Assembly: GCF_001579945.1 (NCBI RefSeq)
Contig: NZ_CP011971.1
Coordinates: forward strand, 1,576,001 to 1,640,000
Length of the DNA stretch: 64,000 nt
Origin: Steroidobacter denitrificans
GTDB taxonomy: Bacteria; Pseudomonadota; Gammaproteobacteria; Steroidobacterales; Steroidobacteraceae
Direction of reading: 5' to 3'
Positions 1 to 9,560 of this stretch are shown one piece after another. Position 1 is the stretch's first letter; every line of letters starts with the position of its first letter. The notes below the pieces were generated by a model, which worked only from the letters and a program-made list of their open reading frames with translations, searched no databases and was not told the origin of the DNA. The position numbers were made by a program, and so were the translations under genes.

Positions 1-834
1 GGCGTGGTCGGTCTGGGTGCGATCGGCGTGGAAGTCGCCAATGCGGCGCATGCGCTGGGCATGCGGGTGCTGGGCTTCGATCCGCAAATCACCGTGCAGC
101 GTGCCTGGCAATTATCCTCGGGCGTCGAACAAGCGCTGTCACTGGATGACCTGTTCTCGCGCGCCGACATGGTGACGGTGCATGTACCCTTGCTGGAGGA
201 TACCCGCAATCTGATCAACGCCGCGCGCCTGCGTTTGTTCAAGAAGGATGGCGTGATTCTGAACTTCTCCCGAAGCGGTATCGTGGACGAGGCGGCCGTG
301 CTGGATGCTCTGAACGCCGGAGCGCTGCGCGCCTATATTTGCGACTTTCCCAGCGCGCGGTCCAAGGACCACCCCAAGGTCGTGGCGCTGCCTCACCTGG
401 GCGCATCCACGGGCGAGGCCGAGGAGAATTGCGCAATCATCGTCGCCGACACGCTGCGGGATTTTCTCGAGAACGGCAATGTACGCCATTCCGTGAATTT
501 TCCGGAGGCGGTCATGCCGAGGGCCTCGGGAGGCTCCCGTCTGGCGATAGCCAACGAGAATGTGCCGAACATGGTCGGTCAGATTTCCACGGCGCTGGCC
601 ACGGCGAATCTGAATATCGCCGATCTGCTCAACAAGTTCCGCGGTGAACTGGCCTATACCCTGATCGACGTCGACGGAGGCATTCCCGACAGCGTCATCG
701 GCGCCTTGCAGGGCATCGAGGGCGTGCTCACCATCCGCACCCTGCAGGGCACAACGGCCGGCAGGATCCGGGGGCCTGATACAGGCAGGGTGCGCACCAT
801 GACGCGGGATATGATGATGCGAAACAGCGCATGA
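1..834 (+). CDS. serA: D-3-phosphoglycerate dehydrogenase, C-terminal part (5' end outside window)
   Basis: The frame is already open at base 1, so only the last 277 codons are present. The visible part starts inside the NAD-binding Rossmann fold with GLGAIG, continues through NFSRSGIVDE (carrying the usual catalytic arginine) and PHLGASTGEAEE (catalytic histidine), and ends with a regulatory ACT domain (NVPNMVGQISTAL). This is the layout of SerA-type dehydrogenases that oxidise 3-phosphoglycerate in the first step of serine synthesis. Its last codons overlap the next gene by 4 bp (ATGA), which suggests translational coupling to pheA. A different hydroxyacid dehydrogenase with an ACT tail is possible but less likely. 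Confidence 0.88.
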   Translation, partial: GVVGLGAIGVEVANAAHALGMRVLGFDPQITVQRAWQLSSGVEQALSLDDLFSRADMVTVHVPLLEDTRNLINAARLRLFKKDGVILNFSRSGIVDEAAVLDALNAGALRAYICDFPSARSKDHPKVVALPHLGASTGEAEENCAIIVADTLRDFLENGNVRHSVNFPEAVMPRASGGSRLAIANENVPNMVGQISTALATANLNIADLLNKFRGELAYTLIDVDGGIPDSVIGALQGIEGVLTIRTLQGTTAGRIRGPDTGRVRTMTRDMMMRNSA

Positions 835-2075
835 CAGGCGATGCCGGGCGTAAATCCTCCAGGCGCAGAGCGGCTTCCAGCGCCGCGGATTCCCCGCGGG
901 TCGGATCCAGGCCGGCCAAGAGTGCTGCAAGACATGCGCCGCCGCATGCAAGGAGGGGGCGTCCGGAAAGCCCGGCGCCGGCCGGCAGCGCGGACGGCCT
1001 GGATTGCATCCGTGAACGGATCGACGATATCGACTGCCAAATCCACGAACTGTTGAACGAACGCGCCCGCTGCGCCCAACAGGTGGGCCGTTCCAAGCGC
1101 TCCGCAGGGTTGAGCGCCGTGGACTTCTACAGGCCCGAGCGCGAAGCGCAGGTACTGCGCCGTGTGATCGAGCGCAACAAGGGGCCGTTGCGCAATGAGG
1201 AGGTCGTGCGTCTGTTTCGGGAGATCATGTCGGCCTGCCTGGCGCAGCAGGAACCCTTGAAGATCGCCTTCCTGGGGCCCGAAGGAACCTTTTCACAGCA
1301 GGCGGTATTGAAGCATTTCGGACATTCGGTGCGAGCGCTGCCATTGCCGGCGATCAATGAAGTATTTCAGGAAGTGCAGTCCGGGCATGCGGATTTCGGC
1401 GTGGTGCCGATCGAGAATTCGACTGAAGGCACGGTCAATCATACCCTGGACATGTTTCCTTCCTCGCCGCTGAAAATTTGCGGCGAAGTCGAATTACGCA
1501 TCCAGCAGCACTTGATGGGACGCATGTCGGGCCTGGAGAACATCGCACGCGTCTGCTCGCATCAACAGTCCCTGGCGCAGTGTCGTCAATGGCTCGACGA
1601 ATACTTGCCGAATGCCGAACGGATGCCGGTCGCCAGCAACGCGGAGGCCGCGCGGCGGGCGCGTGACGAGGACGGCACGGCGGCGATCGCGGGGCAGGCA
1701 GCCGCGGAAGTCTATGGGTTGAATATCCTCGTACCCGATATCGAAGATAGCCCGGACAATACCACGCGCTTTCTGGTCATCGGTCGTAAACTGTTCAGCG
1801 CCAGCGGCAACGACAAGACGACCTTGCTGGTATCGGCCGGCGATACCCAGGCACCCGGTGCTCTGCATCAGTTGCTCGGCCCGCTGGCGCGCCACGACAT
1901 CACGATGACCCGGATCGAATCGCGTCCCTCGCGCCGCCGCAAATGGGATTACGTATTCTTCATCGACGTGGCGGGACACGCCGATGAACCGCCTCTGAAA
2001 CAGGCCCTGGAGGAATTGCGCAAGCAGGCCTCCTTGTTTCGGATCCTGGGCTCCTATCCCTGCGCCGTGCTATGA
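831..2075 (+). CDS. pheA: Bifunctional chorismate mutase / prephenate dehydratase (P-protein)
   Basis: The 414-residue protein makes phenylpyruvate from chorismate for phenylalanine synthesis. Domains in order: an Arg/Ala/Ser/Pro-rich extension of about 55 residues; an AroQ-type chorismate mutase helix bundle (LDCIRERIDDID onward, residues ~57-145); prephenate dehydratase (IAFLGPEGTFSQQAV and VPIENSTEGTV); and a C-terminal ACT domain with ESRPSRRRKWDYVFF, the phenylalanine-binding module. The start ATG overlaps the serA stop. No in-frame ATG, GTG or TTG lies between residue 1 and the mutase domain, so the extension appears to be translated. Its stop overlaps hisC by 4 bp. Confidence 0.96.
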   Translation: MTGDAGRKSSRRRAASSAADSPRVGSRPAKSAARHAPPHARRGRPESPAPAGSADGLDCIRERIDDIDCQIHELLNERARCAQQVGRSKRSAGLSAVDFYRPEREAQVLRRVIERNKGPLRNEEVVRLFREIMSACLAQQEPLKIAFLGPEGTFSQQAVLKHFGHSVRALPLPAINEVFQEVQSGHADFGVVPIENSTEGTVNHTLDMFPSSPLKICGEVELRIQQHLMGRMSGLENIARVCSHQQSLAQCRQWLDEYLPNAERMPVASNAEAARRARDEDGTAAIAGQAAAEVYGLNILVPDIEDSPDNTTRFLVIGRKLFSASGNDKTTLLVSAGDTQAPGALHQLLGPLARHDITMTRIESRPSRRRKWDYVFFIDVAGHADEPPLKQALEELRKQASLFRILGSYPCAVL

Positions 2076-3202
2076 GCAGGGTTCTGGCCGGCAATCCGGC
2101 CGAGTTCGCCGCACCCGCCGTTGTTACCCTGGCACCCTATGTACCAGGGAAGCCGATCGAGGAACTCGAACGCGAATACGGCATCCGCGGCAGTATCAAA
2201 CTGGCCTCCAACGAAAATCCGCTGGGACCGGGGCTGCGCGCCCTGGAAGCGATCGCGGCGGCGGCCGGTGATATCGGCCTGTATCCGGACGGCAGCGGCT
2301 TTGCGCTGAAGCGGGCGCTGGCAGCCAAGCATGACTGGCCGATGGACGGCATCACGCTCGGCAACGGTTCGAACGATGTGTTGGTCATGATCGCCGAGGC
2401 CTTCCTGACGCAGCAGAGCGAGGCGGTATTTTCGCAGTACGGCTTCGCTGTCTATCCGATCGCCGTCCAGGCCAGCGGCGCGACGGCCCGCGTTGCGCCG
2501 GCCCGGCCGCCGGATGCCCCGATGGCGCTCGGCCATGACCTGGATGCCATGGCCGGGCTGGTCGGCGAACGCACCCGTGTCGTCTTTATCGCCAACCCGA
2601 ACAATCCGACCGGTACCTGGCTGGAAGCTGCCGCACTCGAGCGATTCATTGGTTCCGTGCCCCCTTCGACGCTGGTGGTGATCGATGAGGCGTACATTGA
2701 ATATGCACAGGATGAGGCCTTTCCGGACGCGAGCCGCTGGCTGGCCGCCTATCCCCACCTGGTGGTGACGCGAACCTTCTCGAAGGCCTATGGACTGGCC
2801 GGGCTGCGCATCGGCTATGCGCTGTCTCATCCGGCGGTGGCCGGTATGCTCAATCGAGTACGCCAGGCGTTCAATGTGAATTCGCTCGCCCTGGCCGCAG
2901 CCCGCGCGGCCCTGGAAGACGGTGAACATCTGGCGCGCTCGGTCGCCGTGAACCGCAGCGGCATGAAACAAGTATGTGCCGGTTTCAAAGCGCTGGGTGT
3001 GCGCCATATTCCCTCGGTTGGCAATTTTGTGTTGATCGACTGCGGCCGGCCGGCGCAGGCGGTGTATGAATCCATGTTGCGCCAGGGCGTCATCGTACGG
3101 CCTGTCGGCAACTATCAACTGCCGAATCATCTTCGGATCACGATCGGAACGCAGCCGCAGAACGAGCGTATGCTGGCTGCCTTGCAACAGGCTTTGCACT
3201 GA
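2072..3202 (+). CDS. hisC: Histidinol-phosphate aminotransferase
   Basis: A 376-residue fold-type I PLP aminotransferase. SNENPLGPG near the N terminus, NPNNPTGTW, VIDEAYIEY and the PLP-lysine segment TFSKAYGLAGLRIGY (Lys ~238) mark the HisC family. In supra-operons with pheA and aroA, the family member also or mainly transaminates aromatic keto acids, so a phenylalanine/tyrosine role is plausible (inference from context). The ATG overlaps the pheA stop by 4 bp and aroA starts 3 bp after the hisC stop. No tyrA gene lies between hisC and aroA, unlike in pseudomonads. Confidence 0.95.
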   Translation: MSRVLAGNPAEFAAPAVVTLAPYVPGKPIEELEREYGIRGSIKLASNENPLGPGLRALEAIAAAAGDIGLYPDGSGFALKRALAAKHDWPMDGITLGNGSNDVLVMIAEAFLTQQSEAVFSQYGFAVYPIAVQASGATARVAPARPPDAPMALGHDLDAMAGLVGERTRVVFIANPNNPTGTWLEAAALERFIGSVPPSTLVVIDEAYIEYAQDEAFPDASRWLAAYPHLVVTRTFSKAYGLAGLRIGYALSHPAVAGMLNRVRQAFNVNSLALAAARAALEDGEHLARSVAVNRSGMKQVCAGFKALGVRHIPSVGNFVLIDCGRPAQAVYESMLRQGVIVRPVGNYQLPNHLRITIGTQPQNERMLAALQQALH

Positions 3203-3205
3203 CCG

Positions 3206-4534
3206 ATGCCGCATTACATCACCCAGCCCGCCGGCCGCGCCGGCGGCGATTTTCGCATCCCGGGCGATAAATCCATCTCGCACCGGGCGCTCATGCTCGG
3301 CAGTATCGCCGAAGGTACGACCGAGGTGCGTGGCTTCCTGGAAAGCGAGGATTGTCTCGCCACGATGAAAGCCATGCGCACCATGGGAGTACGCATCGAG
3401 CAGTTCGCGCCCGGGGCGCTGCGGGTGTACGGGGTCGGCCTGCGGGGGCTGAGGCAGCCCGGCCGGGCATTGGATCTGGGGAACTCCGGCACCGCGATGC
3501 GGCTGATGACCGGTCTGCTGTCGGGGCAGACCTTCGACAGCGAGTTGATCGGCGATGCTTCGTTGATGAAGCGGCCGATGGAACGGGTTGCGGCGCCGCT
3601 GCGACTGATGGGAGCACGCATCGACACCGATCAAGGCCGGCCTCCCGTACGAATCGGCGGAGCTGCCGCATTGCAGGGCATCCGCTACACGCTGCCGGTC
3701 GCCAGTGCACAGGTCAAATCGGCAATACTGCTGGCGGGACTGTATGCCCAAGGGGCGACCATGCTCATCGAGCCGGGGATCACGCGCGATCATACCGAAC
3801 GCATGCTGCAAAGTTTCGGCTGCCCGGTGCAGGCGGCGCATGGCGAGGTGCACATGACGCCGGTGGAGCGGCTGGTGGCGCGTTCTCTGGAAGTGCCGGG
3901 TGATTTTTCCTCCGCGGCTTTCTTCATGGTGGCCGGCTCGATCGCGGCCGGAAACGGATTGACGCTGCGCGGCGTCGGTGTGAATCCGACGCGTACCGGA
4001 TTGCTGGATATTCTCGCGCTCATGGGCGCGGATCTGCGCCTCATCAATCATCGTTCCGCCGGGGCCGAGCCGGTGGCCGACATCGAGGTGCGGCCTTCGC
4101 GCCTCCAGGGCATCCATGTTCCCGAACACCTGGTGCCGCTGGCCATCGACGAATTTCCCGCCTTGTTCATCGCTGCCGCCTGTGCACAGGGCGAGACGCG
4201 GGTGACCGGCGCCGAGGAGTTGCGCGTCAAGGAAAGCGATCGGATCGCGGTGATGGCCGAGGGATTGACGGCGCTGGGAGTGAGCTGCGAAGTGTTGCCC
4301 GACGGCATCCGAATTCAGGGCCGGCCGGCCGAGGCCCCCGCCGGCGAGGCGGTATTCGCGGGTGGCACGATCGACAGTCACGGCGACCATCGCATCGCCA
4401 TGGCATTCGCGGTGGCAAGCTTGCGGGCGAATGCTGCGATCCGTATCGACGATGTCGCCAATGTGGCCACTTCCTTTCCCGATTTTCCCGCTATCGCAAC
4501 GGCCGCCGGATTGCATCTGCGGGCTGTGCCCTGA
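3206..4534 (+). CDS. aroA: 3-phosphoshikimate 1-carboxyvinyltransferase (EPSP synthase)
   Basis: The 442-residue enzyme transfers the enolpyruvyl group of PEP to shikimate-3-phosphate in the shikimate pathway. Diagnostic stretches are PGDKSISHRALML near the N terminus (shikimate-3-phosphate and PEP contacts), LGNSGTAMRLM, RVKESDRI, and GGTIDSHGDHRIAMAFAV near the C terminus. Length matches single-domain AroA; there is no TyrA fusion at the N terminus. It lies 3 bp after hisC in the same transcription unit. Confidence 0.97.
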   Translation: MPHYITQPAGRAGGDFRIPGDKSISHRALMLGSIAEGTTEVRGFLESEDCLATMKAMRTMGVRIEQFAPGALRVYGVGLRGLRQPGRALDLGNSGTAMRLMTGLLSGQTFDSELIGDASLMKRPMERVAAPLRLMGARIDTDQGRPPVRIGGAAALQGIRYTLPVASAQVKSAILLAGLYAQGATMLIEPGITRDHTERMLQSFGCPVQAAHGEVHMTPVERLVARSLEVPGDFSSAAFFMVAGSIAAGNGLTLRGVGVNPTRTGLLDILALMGADLRLINHRSAGAEPVADIEVRPSRLQGIHVPEHLVPLAIDEFPALFIAAACAQGETRVTGAEELRVKESDRIAVMAEGLTALGVSCEVLPDGIRIQGRPAEAPAGEAVFAGGTIDSHGDHRIAMAFAVASLRANAAIRIDDVANVATSFPDFPAIATAAGLHLRAVP

Positions 4535-4557
4535 AGACGCCGCCCGGAAATTTTCAG

Positions 4558-5238
4558 GTGGCCGGCGCGCCGATCATCACCGTCGACGGTCCCAGCGGCT
4601 CCGGCAAGGGAACGATCTCCCGGCGACTCGCTCGGCAGTTGGGCTGGCGGTGGCTGGACAGCGGCGCATTGTATCGGCTGGTGGCCTACGCCGGACGACA
4701 GCGGGGTCTTGCGATCAGCGACGCTGCCGGGCATGCCTATCTGGCTCTGCACCTGGATGTGCGTTTCGACGAGGGGAGCGACGGGGTGGAGCGGATCTGG
4801 TTGGACGGCGTGGAGGTCAGTGTTGCCATCCGCGGCGAGGATATCGGTAAAGGCGCCTCCGTAGTGGCCGCCATGCCGGAAGTACGAGCCGCCTTGCTGG
4901 AGCGCCAGCGGGCATTCGCCGGCGCGCCGGGTCTGGTGGCCGATGGGCGGGACATGGGCAGCGTCGTTTTTCCCGCCGCCGAACTCAAGATCTATCTGAC
5001 CGCCAGCGCCCGGGAGCGGGCGTTACGGCGTCATAAGCAGTTGAAACAAAAGGGGCTCAGTGCTAACCTCGCCGCCCTTTCACTGGAGATTGCCGAGCGT
5101 GATCGACGCGATATGGACCGGCCGATCGCTCCGCTGAAACCCGCCGACGACGCCGTTGTCGTCGACTCCACCTCGATGACGATCGACGCGGTCGTCGAAC
5201 GGGTGCTGCAGCTGGCGGCTGCACGGCGTTTGTTTTAG
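4558..5238 (+). CDS. cmk: Cytidylate kinase
   Basis: This 226-residue protein phosphorylates CMP/dCMP with [16 protein letters not shown] at the N terminus is the P-loop, LDSGALYR binds the substrate, [13 protein letters not shown] follows mid-protein, and the lid carries arginines ([24 protein letters not shown]). The start is GTG, 23 bp after the aroA stop; no better ATG precedes the P-loop. The aroA-cmk-rpsA order is conserved in gammaproteobacteria. Confidence 0.95.
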   Translation: MAGAPIITVDGPSGSGKGTISRRLARQLGWRWLDSGALYRLVAYAGRQRGLAISDAAGHAYLALHLDVRFDEGSDGVERIWLDGVEVSVAIRGEDIGKGASVVAAMPEVRAALLERQRAFAGAPGLVADGRDMGSVVFPAAELKIYLTASARERALRRHKQLKQKGLSANLAALSLEIAERDRRDMDRPIAPLKPADDAVVVDSTSMTIDAVVERVLQLAAARRLF

Positions 5239-5345
5239 ACGAAGATTCTTTATGGTACCGCGCCGGATGTGCGGTTCGATTCATCAGACCCTTGCGGGAC
5301 GGGACGATCGCAGGGGACAGCGGGCGACAGGCCCCGGAAACACCC

Positions 5346-7070
5346 ATGACCGAAAGTGCAGCAACTGAAAGTGTAGCGACCGAGAGTTTTACGACTGAAA
5401 GCTTCGCACAGATGTTCGAAGAGAGCCCGGCTTCACAGAAAATAAAGCCGGGTGCGATCCTGATGGGCCGCATCGTGTCCATCGGGCCCGATGTGGTACT
5501 CGTCAATGCCGGCCTGAAAAGCGAGGCCGTGATCCCGGTCGAGCAGTTCAAGAACGAACATGGCGAAGTGGAAGTCGCTGTCGGCGATGATGTGGAAGTG
5601 GCGCTGGACAGCGTGGAGGATGGCTCGGGCGAGACCCGGCTATCGCGCGAGAAGGCGAAGCGGGCGCGCACCTGGTCACGCCTGGAAGAGGCGTTCGAGC
5701 AGCAGGAAGTCGTCAAAGGCATCATCAACGGCCGCGTCAAGGGCGGCTTCACGGTCGAGATCGACTTCGTCCGCGCATTCCTGCCGGGTTCGCTCGTCGA
5801 CGTGCGTCCGGTGCGCGATCCTTCCTATCTGGAAGGCAAGACCTTGGAATTCAAGGTCATCAAGCTCGATCAGAAACGCAATAACGTCGTGGTGTCGCGC
5901 CGTGCCGTCGTCGAGCAGGAGTACAGCGTCGAGCGGACCGAACTGTTGGAAAAGCTCCAGGAAGGCGTGGTCATCAAGGGCACGGTCAAGAACCTCACGG
6001 ATTACGGCGCATTCGTCGATCTGGGCGGTATCGACGGCCTGCTGCACATCACCGACATGGCCTGGAAGCGTGTCAAGCATCCTTCGGAAGTCGTCACGGT
6101 CGGCGATGAAATCGATGTGCGTATTCTCAAGTTCGATCGGGAGCGCCAGCGTGTCAGCCTGGGGATAAAGCAGTTGGGCAATGATCCGTGGCAGCAGATC
6201 GGCCGCCGCTACCCCACCGGTACGCGTCTGTTCGGCAAAGTGACGAATATCGCCGACTACGGCTGCTTCGTGGAGATCGAAGAGGGCGTGGAAGGCCTGG
6301 TACACGTATCGGAAATGGACTGGACCAACAAGAACGTCAATCCGTCCAAGGTCGTGCACATCGGTCAGGAAGTGGAAGTCATGGTGCTCGATATCGATGA
6401 GGAGCGCCGGCGTATTTCCCTGGGCATCAAGCAGTGCCAGTCGAATCCCTGGAAGGAGTTCTGCGACGACTTCAATCGCGGCGACAAGGTCAGCGGCCAG
6501 ATCAAGTCCATCACCGATTTCGGCATCTTCATCGGCCTGTCCGGCGGCATCGACGGTCTGGTGCATCTGTCCGACATCTCCTGGGACGTTCCCGGCGAAG
6601 AGGCCGTGCGCAATTACCAGAAGGGCCAGCAGCTGGAAGCCATGGTGCTGTCGATCGATCCCGAGCGCGAACGCATTTCGCTCGGCATCAAGCAGCTGGC
6701 GAAAGATCCGTTCTCGACCTGGATCGCCGAACATCCCAAGAACACGATTGTCACCGGCACCGTGCGCGAAGTGGATGCGAAGGGTGCAATCATCGATCTA
6801 GGCGGCGGTGTGGAAGGACACCTGCGCGCCTCGGAACTGTCGCGCGATCGCGTCGAGGATGCGCGTGCCGTGCTTAAGATCGGCGAGGAAGTGGAGGCGA
6901 AATTCACCAACGTGGATCGCAAGAGCCGTACCATCGCCCTGTCGATCAAGGCCAAGGAAATGCACGAAGAGGCCGAGGCGGTGCAGAACTATCGCACCGG
7001 CGAGTCTTCTACGGGCACCAGCCTGGGTGATCTGCTGAAGGAGCAAATCGGAGGCCAGGACGCTTCCTGA
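5346..7070 (+). CDS. rpsA: 30S ribosomal protein S1
   Basis: A 574-residue protein with six S1 RNA-binding repeats that helps the 30S subunit bind and unwind mRNA. I place the start at the ATG giving MTESAATES rather than the in-frame TTG at 5292, because S1 proteins begin with MTESFAQLFEES-like sequence. Here that N terminus is expanded by short repeats ([17 protein letters not shown]) before FAQMFEES. Repeats are recognisable by segments such as [20 protein letters not shown] and [20 protein letters not shown]. The usual order cmk-rpsA-ihfB is kept. Confidence 0.96.
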   Translation: MTESAATESVATESFTTESFAQMFEESPASQKIKPGAILMGRIVSIGPDVVLVNAGLKSEAVIPVEQFKNEHGEVEVAVGDDVEVALDSVEDGSGETRLSREKAKRARTWSRLEEAFEQQEVVKGIINGRVKGGFTVEIDFVRAFLPGSLVDVRPVRDPSYLEGKTLEFKVIKLDQKRNNVVVSRRAVVEQEYSVERTELLEKLQEGVVIKGTVKNLTDYGAFVDLGGIDGLLHITDMAWKRVKHPSEVVTVGDEIDVRILKFDRERQRVSLGIKQLGNDPWQQIGRRYPTGTRLFGKVTNIADYGCFVEIEEGVEGLVHVSEMDWTNKNVNPSKVVHIGQEVEVMVLDIDEERRRISLGIKQCQSNPWKEFCDDFNRGDKVSGQIKSITDFGIFIGLSGGIDGLVHLSDISWDVPGEEAVRNYQKGQQLEAMVLSIDPERERISLGIKQLAKDPFSTWIAEHPKNTIVTGTVREVDAKGAIIDLGGGVEGHLRASELSRDRVEDARAVLKIGEEVEAKFTNVDRKSRTIALSIKAKEMHEEAEAVQNYRTGESSTGTSLGDLLKEQIGGQDAS

Positions 7071-7082
7071 TCGCGGTACCGA

Positions 7083-7112
7083 CGTGGCGGCGGAGTGATC
7101 TCCGCCGCCACG
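7083..7112 (+). terminator. Strong GC hairpin after rpsA
   Basis: Perfect 12-bp inverted repeat (7083-7094 with 7101-7112), extendable by one G-C pair to a TGAT loop, 12 bp after the rpsA stop. No run of T follows, so it may be a weak terminator, an mRNA-stabilising hairpin or an attenuator between rpsA and ihfB. Confidence 0.6.
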
Positions 7113-7178
7113 TTCACTATATGCCTGCGACAATACAGTCGGATTGGCGCCGGCGCTAGAACAACAACGGGCCCGAGC

Positions 7179-7481
7179 ATGACCAAATCGGAACTCATCG
7201 AGCTCATCGCAGCCAAACAGAAGCATCTTCCCGCCAAGGATGTCGAACTGGCGGTGAAGCAGGTTCTGGAAATCATGAGCGATGCGCTGGCTCAGGGCGG
7301 ACGCATCGAAATCCGCGGCTTCGGCAGCTTCTCGCTGCATTTCCGGCCGCCGCGCCAGGGGCGTAATCCCAAGACGGGTGAGACCGTGGCTCTATCGGGC
7401 AAATATGTGCCTCATTTCAAGCCGGGCAAGGATCTGCGCGAGCGCGTCAACGCCGGCGCGGACATGCCCATCCGCGACTGA
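7179..7481 (+). CDS. ihfB: Integration host factor beta subunit
   Basis: A 100-residue HU/IHF-family DNA-bending protein, partner of IhfA (encoded at 32092-32391). [14 protein letters not shown] is the typical IhfB start, and [20 protein letters not shown] followed by GRNPKTGE is the DNA-contacting beta-arm region with the conserved proline. The frame is open upstream to 7095, but the extra residues have no family support and the ATG at 7179 gives the standard length. IHF assists recombination and promoter architecture. Confidence 0.96.
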   Translation: MTKSELIELIAAKQKHLPAKDVELAVKQVLEIMSDALAQGGRIEIRGFGSFSLHFRPPRQGRNPKTGETVALSGKYVPHFKPGKDLRERVNAGADMPIRD

Positions 7482-7637
7482 TCGTTCGCAACCCGGACGA
7501 GAGCCTGCTGCCTGGAAAATCGCGGCTGGAAACCTGCCGATCGGAACTCGCCGACCAACAGCCCGCAACCCAAGACTCGCTGGCCCAAAAACCGATTGGC
7601 CTGCCCTTCATGAATAATCTCGGCTAGAGTCATCATC

Positions 7638-7925
7638 ATGAGCCGAGTCCTTTTTTTGTCCTTGGTCGTCGTCCTGGCCCTGGCGGCGCTGCTGATCACT
7701 GCCATGAATCCCGTGCATGTGGATCTGGAACTGGCCTTCATCCGTATTACGGCACCGCTGGGGCTGGTGCTGGTCGTCGCGCTGGCCGTCGGGTTGCTGG
7801 CCGGGTTGGCGTCGCGCGCCTATTGGATCGCCGCGTTGCTCCAGGAGCGCGGTCGCCTGCGTCGCGCGCTGCGCCGGGCCGAATCCAGTTCATCGTCCAA
7901 CAAGACGGCCGATGATGCCGGCTGA
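7638..7925 (+). CDS. lapA: LapA-family lipopolysaccharide assembly protein
   Basis: A 95-residue inner-membrane protein with two hydrophobic segments (about residues 4-23 and 41-62) around a short NPVHVDLEL-type loop, followed by a basic coiled tail. This is the DUF1049/LapA pattern. LapA works with LapB in controlling lipopolysaccharide synthesis through LpxC turnover. It lies between ihfB and lapB, the canonical location, and overlaps the lapB start by about 14 bp. Confidence 0.88.
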   Translation: MSRVLFLSLVVVLALAALLITAMNPVHVDLELAFIRITAPLGLVLVVALAVGLLAGLASRAYWIAALLQERGRLRRALRRAESSSSSNKTADDAG

Positions 7926-9162
7926 ATCCTGGCTGGTGGCGCCTCCGCTGGTATTGATCGGCGGCTCGTTCATCGCAGCAGCGGCCGGCTGGCTGCTGGG
8001 GCGGCGTTCGACACTGCGCAGTGCCTCGTTCCGCAATGCACACAATGCCATGGATGCCGGCGAGCCGCAGTCTCGCCCGGCAGCTCGCAGCCTATCGGAA
8101 GAGTATTTCCGGGGATTGAGATTTCTGCTCGACGAGGAGCCGGACAAGGCGCTGGCGGTGTTCCTGCACATGGTCGATGTGGATAACGATACCGTGGAGA
8201 CTCACTTCGCGCTGGGCAGTCTGTACCGCCGCCGCGGGCAGATGGATCGCGCGATCCGTGTGCATGAGAACATCATGGCGAGACCGGCGCTGAGCGAGGA
8301 ACATCGGTTGCATGCGATGTTCGCGCTTGCCGAAGATTATTTCAGCGCGGGACTATTCGATCGGGCGGAACAGCTGTTTCTACAGTTGTCCGACGGCGGC
8401 AGATGGCATATTTCAGCGTTGCGCTATCTATTGCGTATCTATGAACAGCAGCGTGACTGGGAACATGCCATCGAAGTGCATGGCCGGTTGACCAGGGTGG
8501 CGACCCCGGAGCATCCGACCGCCATTGCGCATTACTATTGCGAACTGGCGGAACAGACGCGTGAGGTAGGGGATTTCGATGCGGCGCGCGCCTACCTGCA
8601 CCGGGCGCGCGAGGCGCAGCGCAATTTTCCGCGCAGCGCCCTGATACGCGCTGATATCGCCCTGGACATGCATGAACCGCTGCTTGCCGCCACCCTGTGC
8701 CAGCGGGTGGTGGAACTGCATCCCCGGCTGCTGGCGCTGGCGCTGCCGCGGGTTGTGCGTGCAATACGCGATGGCGGCGTGGACGGCCTGGAACAACAAG
8801 TGCAGCAGCGGATCCGTTCAGAGCCGGCGGCGCGCGCCGAACTGGCATATGCAGCGATCGTGGCGGGCCTGGAGGATGAGGCCGTGGTACGCGACTGCCT
8901 ACCGGATCTGTTGCGCGAAGATCCCAGCCTGGGCGAAATCGTGCATGCGCTGGCGGGTGAACCTGGACTACTCGATTCTGCACAACGCGGCGCACTCGCC
9001 ACGGCGCTGGGCCGCATTCTACGGCGCACCCAGCGGTATCGCTGCGTCGAATGCGGTTTCGCGAGCAGTTCGCATTTCTGGCAATGCCCCGGCTGCCGTA
9101 GCTGGGATGCATTCGCGCCGGTCGTGCTGCTGGATCTCATGCCTGGCATGCAGCGCCGCTAA
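7912..9162 (+). CDS. lapB: LapB lipopolysaccharide assembly protein (TPR and zinc ribbon)
   Basis: A 416-residue protein with an N-terminal membrane anchor (LVLIGGSFIAAAAGWLLG), a series of tetratricopeptide repeats (for example FALGSLYRRRGQMDRAIRVHE) and a C-terminal rubredoxin-like zinc knuckle with paired cysteines (YRCVECGF and WQCPGCRSW). LapB bridges LpxC to FtsH and couples lipopolysaccharide synthesis to demand. The reading frame extends upstream to 7717, but the start that gives the membrane anchor is ATG 7912 (or 7915), inside the lapA tail. Confidence 0.92.
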   Translation: MMPAESWLVAPPLVLIGGSFIAAAAGWLLGRRSTLRSASFRNAHNAMDAGEPQSRPAARSLSEEYFRGLRFLLDEEPDKALAVFLHMVDVDNDTVETHFALGSLYRRRGQMDRAIRVHENIMARPALSEEHRLHAMFALAEDYFSAGLFDRAEQLFLQLSDGGRWHISALRYLLRIYEQQRDWEHAIEVHGRLTRVATPEHPTAIAHYYCELAEQTREVGDFDAARAYLHRAREAQRNFPRSALIRADIALDMHEPLLAATLCQRVVELHPRLLALALPRVVRAIRDGGVDGLEQQVQQRIRSEPAARAELAYAAIVAGLEDEAVVRDCLPDLLREDPSLGEIVHALAGEPGLLDSAQRGALATALGRILRRTQRYRCVECGFASSSHFWQCPGCRSWDAFAPVVLLDLMPGMQRR

Positions 9163-9326
9163 ACACCGGCAGACAACCTGCTCGCCGGACAGTCCGGAGA
9201 GAGGGGGATGCCGGCGCATTTTGATCCCGAATGCGTAGAAATACGTCCTTCTGCGGCGATCACCGATGCCACATACTTCGATCCGTTCATACGGATCAGG
9301 GATGCCGCATCGGGGAGGGAGCCTCC
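9163..9326. other. Intergenic stretch with short inverted repeat
   Basis: No gene seen. A 7-bp inverted repeat (9280-9286 with 9291-9297, loop TCAT) is present without a T tract. It precedes a possible small gene. Confidence 0.4.
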
Positions 9327-9515
9327 ATGTCATTCAGCCGGCCGACGCCGCTCGTACGCCGCCGCATTCGCATGTTGATCGCCTGCTTGATCGCTCAGGC
9401 GGCCGACCCCGCCTTGCCACCGGCCCGTCGCGATACGCCCATATCTTCGCCACCGCCCGGACGCCGCGCACGCCGGCGCCTGGGCGGTAACGGACGTGGC
9501 ACACGAAATACCTGA
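9327..9515 (+). CDS. Possible small exported protein, unknown
   Basis: A 62-codon frame beginning MSFSRPTPLV with a good ribosome-binding site (GGGGAGGGA, 7 bp upstream). A basic start and a hydrophobic stretch (MLIACLIAQAADP) resemble a short signal peptide; the rest is rich in Arg, Pro and Gly. I recognise no family, and in a GC-rich genome this could be a chance frame. Support is the ribosome-binding site and its position in an otherwise empty 400-bp gap before galU. Confidence 0.3.
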   Translation: MSFSRPTPLVRRRIRMLIACLIAQAADPALPPARRDTPISSPPPGRRARRRLGGNGRGTRNT

Positions 9516-9560
9516 CTTTCTTGCGATATCATCGCGGCTTGCTGATGGCGGAGGTGCATA

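Noticed and set aside
2054-4516. 820-codon open frame on the reverse strand opposite hisC and aroA
   Set aside because: It is antisense to two clearly real genes and exists because of the high GC content; the translation is rich in His, Arg and Gln and matches no family.
5676-6734. 352-codon reverse frame opposite rpsA
   Set aside because: Antisense to S1; composition is an echo of the S1 repeats.
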